In this document: positions 60,709-64,000 of the stretch, in pieces
Position numbering within the stretch: the first letter of the stretch is position 1
Layout: every line of letters starts with the position of its first letter
Translations under genes and position numbers: made by a program
The notes under the pieces: model-generated
Told to the model about the DNA's origin: nothing
The model's input: only the letters and a program-made list of their open reading frames with translations
Databases searched by the model: none
Assembly: GCF_037975245.1 (NCBI RefSeq)
Contig: NC_092576.1
Location: 11,167,111 to 11,231,110, forward strand
Direction: 5' to 3'
Length of the DNA: 64,000 nt
Source of the DNA: Apostichopus japonicus
Lineage: Eukaryota; Echinodermata; Holothuroidea; Aspidochirotida; Stichopodidae

Positions 60709-61087
60709 AGGGCGTTGTGGTCAAGTGGTTAAGGCATTGTACTTACAGTGATCTAAGGATTACAGTTTTGAGCCCTGGCCAGATCATTGCGTTGTGTCCT
60801 TGGGCAAGGCACTTTATCTCCATTGCCTCTCTTCACCCAGGTGTATAAATGGGGACTTGCGAGGTGACTTGTAAATATAGTTGCGTGCGCCGGTTTGTGG
60901 CTGCACCCTATGGGAAGTCCCCCAGGGGACACGTGGCTGTGGTGCACTGTGGTGCCCAGGAGAGATTGTTTGAATTGTGCACACTTTGGTGTGTAGGTGC
61001 GACAAGTTACCAATGATCAGGGTTAAGTACAGCGTGGCGAGACTTTATTGTAAGTTGCGCTATATAAGAACTGTTAATTATTATTAT
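60709..61087 (+). mobile_element. tRNA-derived SINE, copy 2
   Basis: Same family as 3248-3611: GGGCGTTGTGGTCAAGTGGT, a decayed B-box (TTTTGAGCCC), TCCTTGGGCAAGGCACTTTA, and a more complete 3' end GTTGCGCTATATAAGAACTG followed by (ATT)n. It ends only about 75 bp before the acceptor of the coding exon at 61163. Confidence 0.88.
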
Positions 61088-61162
61088 ACATTCCTGATAT
61101 ATATAATAGTATCATGTTGCTTATCGTTTTTTTTTTCATTTTTTTTCAATTTTTGCTTTCAG

Positions 61163-61320
61163 GGATTCCGAGGTGTGGGATCACCGTCCAGCGGGCGTGC
61201 GGGGCGAGACAGGAGGAAACAGAAGATGCTCTCTGCTGGTGGTAACATGGTGAAGATGCCACGGCAACCAAGACCTAAACGGATGAAGATCATCTTAGAT
61301 TACCTCAAGAAAGGGGTCGT
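61163..61320 (+). CDS. Third coding exon (52 codons + 2 nt), basic linker
   Basis: The acceptor has a T-rich tract ending TTTTGCTTTCAG at 61162 and the donor is GTAAGT at 61321. It enters in phase 0, matching the end of the previous exon at 41421, and leaves two bases (GT) that the next exon completes as GTA. It encodes GFRGVGSPSSGRAGRDRRKQ, a strongly basic stretch (KMPRQPRPKRMK), then KIILDYLKKGVV. The last part looks like the start of a helical region. The donor sits at the first unit of a tandem repeat (61321-61535). If the donor failed, the frame would stop at once (TAA at 61322-61324). Confidence 0.87.
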
Positions 61321-61535
61321 GTAAGTACCCTTTATATATTTGAAAGGTAGGATGGTGTTAGTACCCTTTATATATGAACGGGTTGGTGTAAGTATCCTTT
61401 ATATATATGAAAGGGGTAGTGTAGGTACCCTTTATAAATGATAGGGGTGGTGTAAGTACCCTTCATATGAAAGCCTGGGTGGTGTAAGTACCCTTTATAT
61501 ATATGAAAGGGGTGGTGTAAGTACCCTTTGTATAT
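61321..61535 (+). repeat. Seven-unit tandem repeat containing the splice donor
   Basis: Units of 31-36 bp, each GGGGTGGTGTAAGTACCCTT plus TATATATATGAAA. The GTAAGT-type sites start at 61321 (the exon's donor), 61357 (GTTAGT), 61388, 61421 (GTAGGT), 61452, 61484 and 61517. The last few exon bases (AAGGGGTCGT) are part of the first unit. Confidence 0.93.
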
Positions 61536-62681
61536 GAATGGATTGGAATGGTGTGGGAGGAGTGGGGGGGGGGAGAGAATAGTAGGTGTGGGAAAGGAGA
61601 ATGGGTAGGTGGAGGAAAGGATGGCCCTGTTGGGGAATAGGGTGGCATTGTTGGGATCGGTAGAGGTACAGTAGGATAACCTGGTGCCCCACTGGTGGGA
61701 ATCATAGGTGTACAGTAAAACTCAGCTTTCATTGGATATTTCTACCCATTGGATCATTTATGACTAATTCTGGAAGGAAATGTGAGCGTGTCTGACAGAC
61801 GTAACGTCAACTTGTACGTGATTTAATCTCAGGAAACAATTTTGATGACAATTAATTGTTTTATTGCAAACATTGTTAAAAATGTGGCTCAGGGATGGAA
61901 TTGCCTGACTCAAGGAAGTGGAATAACTTTTAAGTGTTCCTAACAGGATATCATGTATTCTTGGAAACTGGATATGGTCGTCTTTTAAAATTCTCACTGC
62001 AAAGGAAGCTCAGTTAAAAGTCATGGGAGAATAAACATTCGATTTTAAGAGCCATTCCCAATCCCACATGTGGCAAAGTGGGTCCTGATATGGTGAAATT
62101 AGAGTTCAGAACTATTTCAGCACTTTACTAAGTTTTTTTTATTTTCAAAGACAAAGCATAAAGGGAAATTACTTTAATTTCTGTTGCACTTTTGTTGAGT
62201 TTAAATCATTCTCAAGTTTTAAAATGTTTTTACAGACACACACCTTAAATATTTAGGGCAAGTCCAAGCACTGTCCCCTGTGAACCTAAGATTTCAAAAT
62301 CCTTAAAATATTGAATCGTTGGACATTGGTATCCTTGTACAGGTAAAGAGTCTGAATTTTTTTCATCAATTGACCGCCATCCTTTAGCTTGTGACAAAAT
62401 TTGCTTAAAGATTGTGAATTAATTTAATTATACTAATTAAATCTCATTTCCAATTGATGCTAAATGTCCCACACGTCACATTTTGTTTGTAGTAGGTGTT
62501 GTTAAGTTTTGATAAGGATGTAATTGATATATTTATTTAAAGATATTATGTAAAGAACATCAATTGAAGGTTATCAATACAAATACAATTTGTTTTGCAA
62601 TTATGATTTCATACTAATTCATAATTAATTTCAAAAATTGACGTACATGGTGACGTATGGGATCATATATATCGTCTCTTA
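61536..62681. other. Intronic, no gene seen
   Basis: A G-rich tract at 61550-61625, then AT-rich sequence. No exon is supported. Confidence 0.45.
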
Positions 62682-62725
62682 ATCCTTCTCTGCCTTTTGG
62701 CTAAGATCATGTGTAGTATCTGTTC
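62682..62725 (+). pseudogene. U2 snRNA 5'-end fragment (pseudogene)
   Basis: ATCCTTCTCTGCCTTTTGGC, then TAAGATCATGTGTAGTATCT and GTTC, matches the first roughly 45 nt of U2 snRNA with one deletion and two substitutions. The branch-site-pairing GTAGTA word is intact. Homology stops abruptly after CTGTTC, where U2 would continue with stem IIa, so it is a truncated retrocopy and not a working snRNA gene. Confidence 0.85.
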
Positions 62726-63937
62726 CCTTTAGAGGGATAGTTACGTCAAACATTAATTTTCATGGAAAACTTCCTTATATTTCAAAACTGTCCCATGCGT
62801 CCCATGTCCGATATATACATCACAGTTTTTTTTTTTTTTATATATTTCATGAAATTTACGTAGCAAGAACTAAATAATGATTTTTTGTTGATACTGTGCC
62901 AAATGATGGCATGATAGTGTTATTTAGCTAGAAATATGAGATTGGTTGGCTAATCTCTTCTTATTTTTTTTTTTTAAAGAGAAACATACAACGTTACGGG
63001 CAAAATATTCATTTTTTGTCCATTTATTGCACTAAAAACATGCACACCTTTAATCTCAATGATCCATAAATGCACTAAAGTAATTACATTGTGTTTCTTT
63101 ACACAAAACATTCTTATTTGACAAAAAAATTTAGACAAAAACATTACTTTCCAAGGCAAATATGCTTGTGGAAGAAATGTCCCATATTTCACATGTCTCA
63201 TACATCCTTTTTTTTATATTTCATAACAACTAATATTTTGTTGATACTGTGCCACATGATAGGTATGTATGTAGTATGTTCTGCTGCATATGTATTCAGA
63301 GAGGTTTTTTTGCACAATGTATTTTTTTCTTAATTTTAGCATCTTATCTGGTCCCATGTAAGTCAGTGTATATTAATAAGGATACTAACTCATTAATAAA
63401 AGTGGCAAAATTTTTATCTGCATACAATACAGTGTTACCTGTAACAATTACAAAAAGCAAAGAAGATTCATCAACTTTGTATTTCTTGTCATTGGGAGAA
63501 TCAATTAAAACCTCTGAAATGACCCATTACATCACAATACCAACACCGATGATCCCAAGGGGCGGGAGGGGGGGGTAAGGGTGGAGAGAACATGCATGTA
63601 GTGGGTCAGAATTTAGAATTTAGTCATTTGGAATACTTTTTAATAATAATAATAATAATAATTTTTGTCTTTGAGCTAATATTTTTTTCTATTGTTATAA
63701 AGTTGAGGCGAATGGGGGGGGGGGGGGGGGAGAGGAAAGGAGGGGGAGTGGATGGGGAAGATTAGTATCTGTTTTAGGCCAAAACTATGGAAGCCTTAGA
63801 TCTCATTATCTACTTGAATTAAAATTAAACAGGTTAAAGAAAATGCCTCCTAGCATATAAGGTGTAAATGATCATATTTTTTGCCCTTGTTCTACATCTT
63901 AAATTTGCAATCATTTCATTTGTTTTGTCTCTTACAG
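62726..63937. other. Intron end with a diverged internal duplication
   Basis: Segments near 62785-62915 and 63165-63275 share CCCATATTTCACATGTC-like words, a T-run, TATATTTCATAA and TTTTGTTGATACTGTGCCA. A G-run lies at 63714-63731 and (AAT)n at 63641-63661. It ends in a good acceptor TTTTGTCTCTTACAG at 63937. Confidence 0.5.
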
Positions 63938-64000
63938 AAACTGCATAGAACTGCAAAAACAGAAACTTGAGGCTATGAAGCAACAGCTAATGGATGGTCA
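63938..64000 (+). CDS. Fourth coding exon, partial: start of a coiled coil
   Basis: Its first base completes the split GTA codon from 61320, then it reads NCIELQKQKLEAMKQQLMDG and runs off the window end. Leu/Ile/Met spacing (I..L..Q..L.AM..QLM) with Lys/Gln/Glu between is typical of an amphipathic coiled-coil helix. This is the point where the long disordered head appears to give way to a rod. The remaining exons lie beyond the window. Confidence 0.8.

Overview
The window is eukaryotic genomic DNA, AT-rich and dominated by introns and repeats. It looks like a marine invertebrate deuterostome, most likely an echinoderm, possibly a sea cucumber. This rests on two copies of a tRNA-derived SINE with the CTTGGGCAAGGCACTTTATC core seen in many marine invertebrate SINEs, on hAT-type MITEs, on clusters of AGGCCTA words, and on long introns between a few exons. 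The species call is inference. No bacterial, phage or CRISPR features are present.

One plus-strand gene accounts for all convincing coding sequence. Four exons join in a consistent frame: 26710-29640 (977 codons, phase 0 at its end), 39856-41421 (522 codons, phase 0 to phase 0), 61163-61320 (52 codons plus 2 nt) and 63938-64000 (cut by the window end). The donors are GTAAGA, GTAAGT and GTAAGT. The product starts with about 1,550 residues of basic, Ser/Arg/Lys/Gln/Pro-rich, apparently disordered sequence with SH3-type PPLP motifs, then enters a probable coiled coil. A few short motifs and their order recall the head of cingulin/paracingulin-type junction proteins; this is a hypothesis only. 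A CpG-richer patch at 820-1240 ending in a good donor may be an upstream promoter and first exon.

The introns hold most of the interest. Three nonautonomous DNA transposons have exact 8-bp target duplications (6202-6658, 9865-10310, 59788-60174). One of them sits in one copy of a local duplication whose other copy (11465-12031) keeps the empty site. There are several SINEs, two 3' remnants of non-LTR retrotransposon reverse transcriptases (about 14160-14640 and 36971-37225), foldback elements (25515-25932, 49422-49733, 52031-52239), a perfect 46-bp palindrome (32660-32705) and a U2 snRNA fragment (62682-62725). Many tandem arrays are also present (14, about 32, about 35, about 80, about 105, 142, 178 and about 280 bp periods). 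One array, starting at 61321, has amplified the splice donor of a coding exon seven times.

The rest is intronic or intergenic sequence with homopolymer runs and microsatellites. I saw no convincing second gene there. Coordinates of repeats are by eye and may be off by a few bases at the edges.
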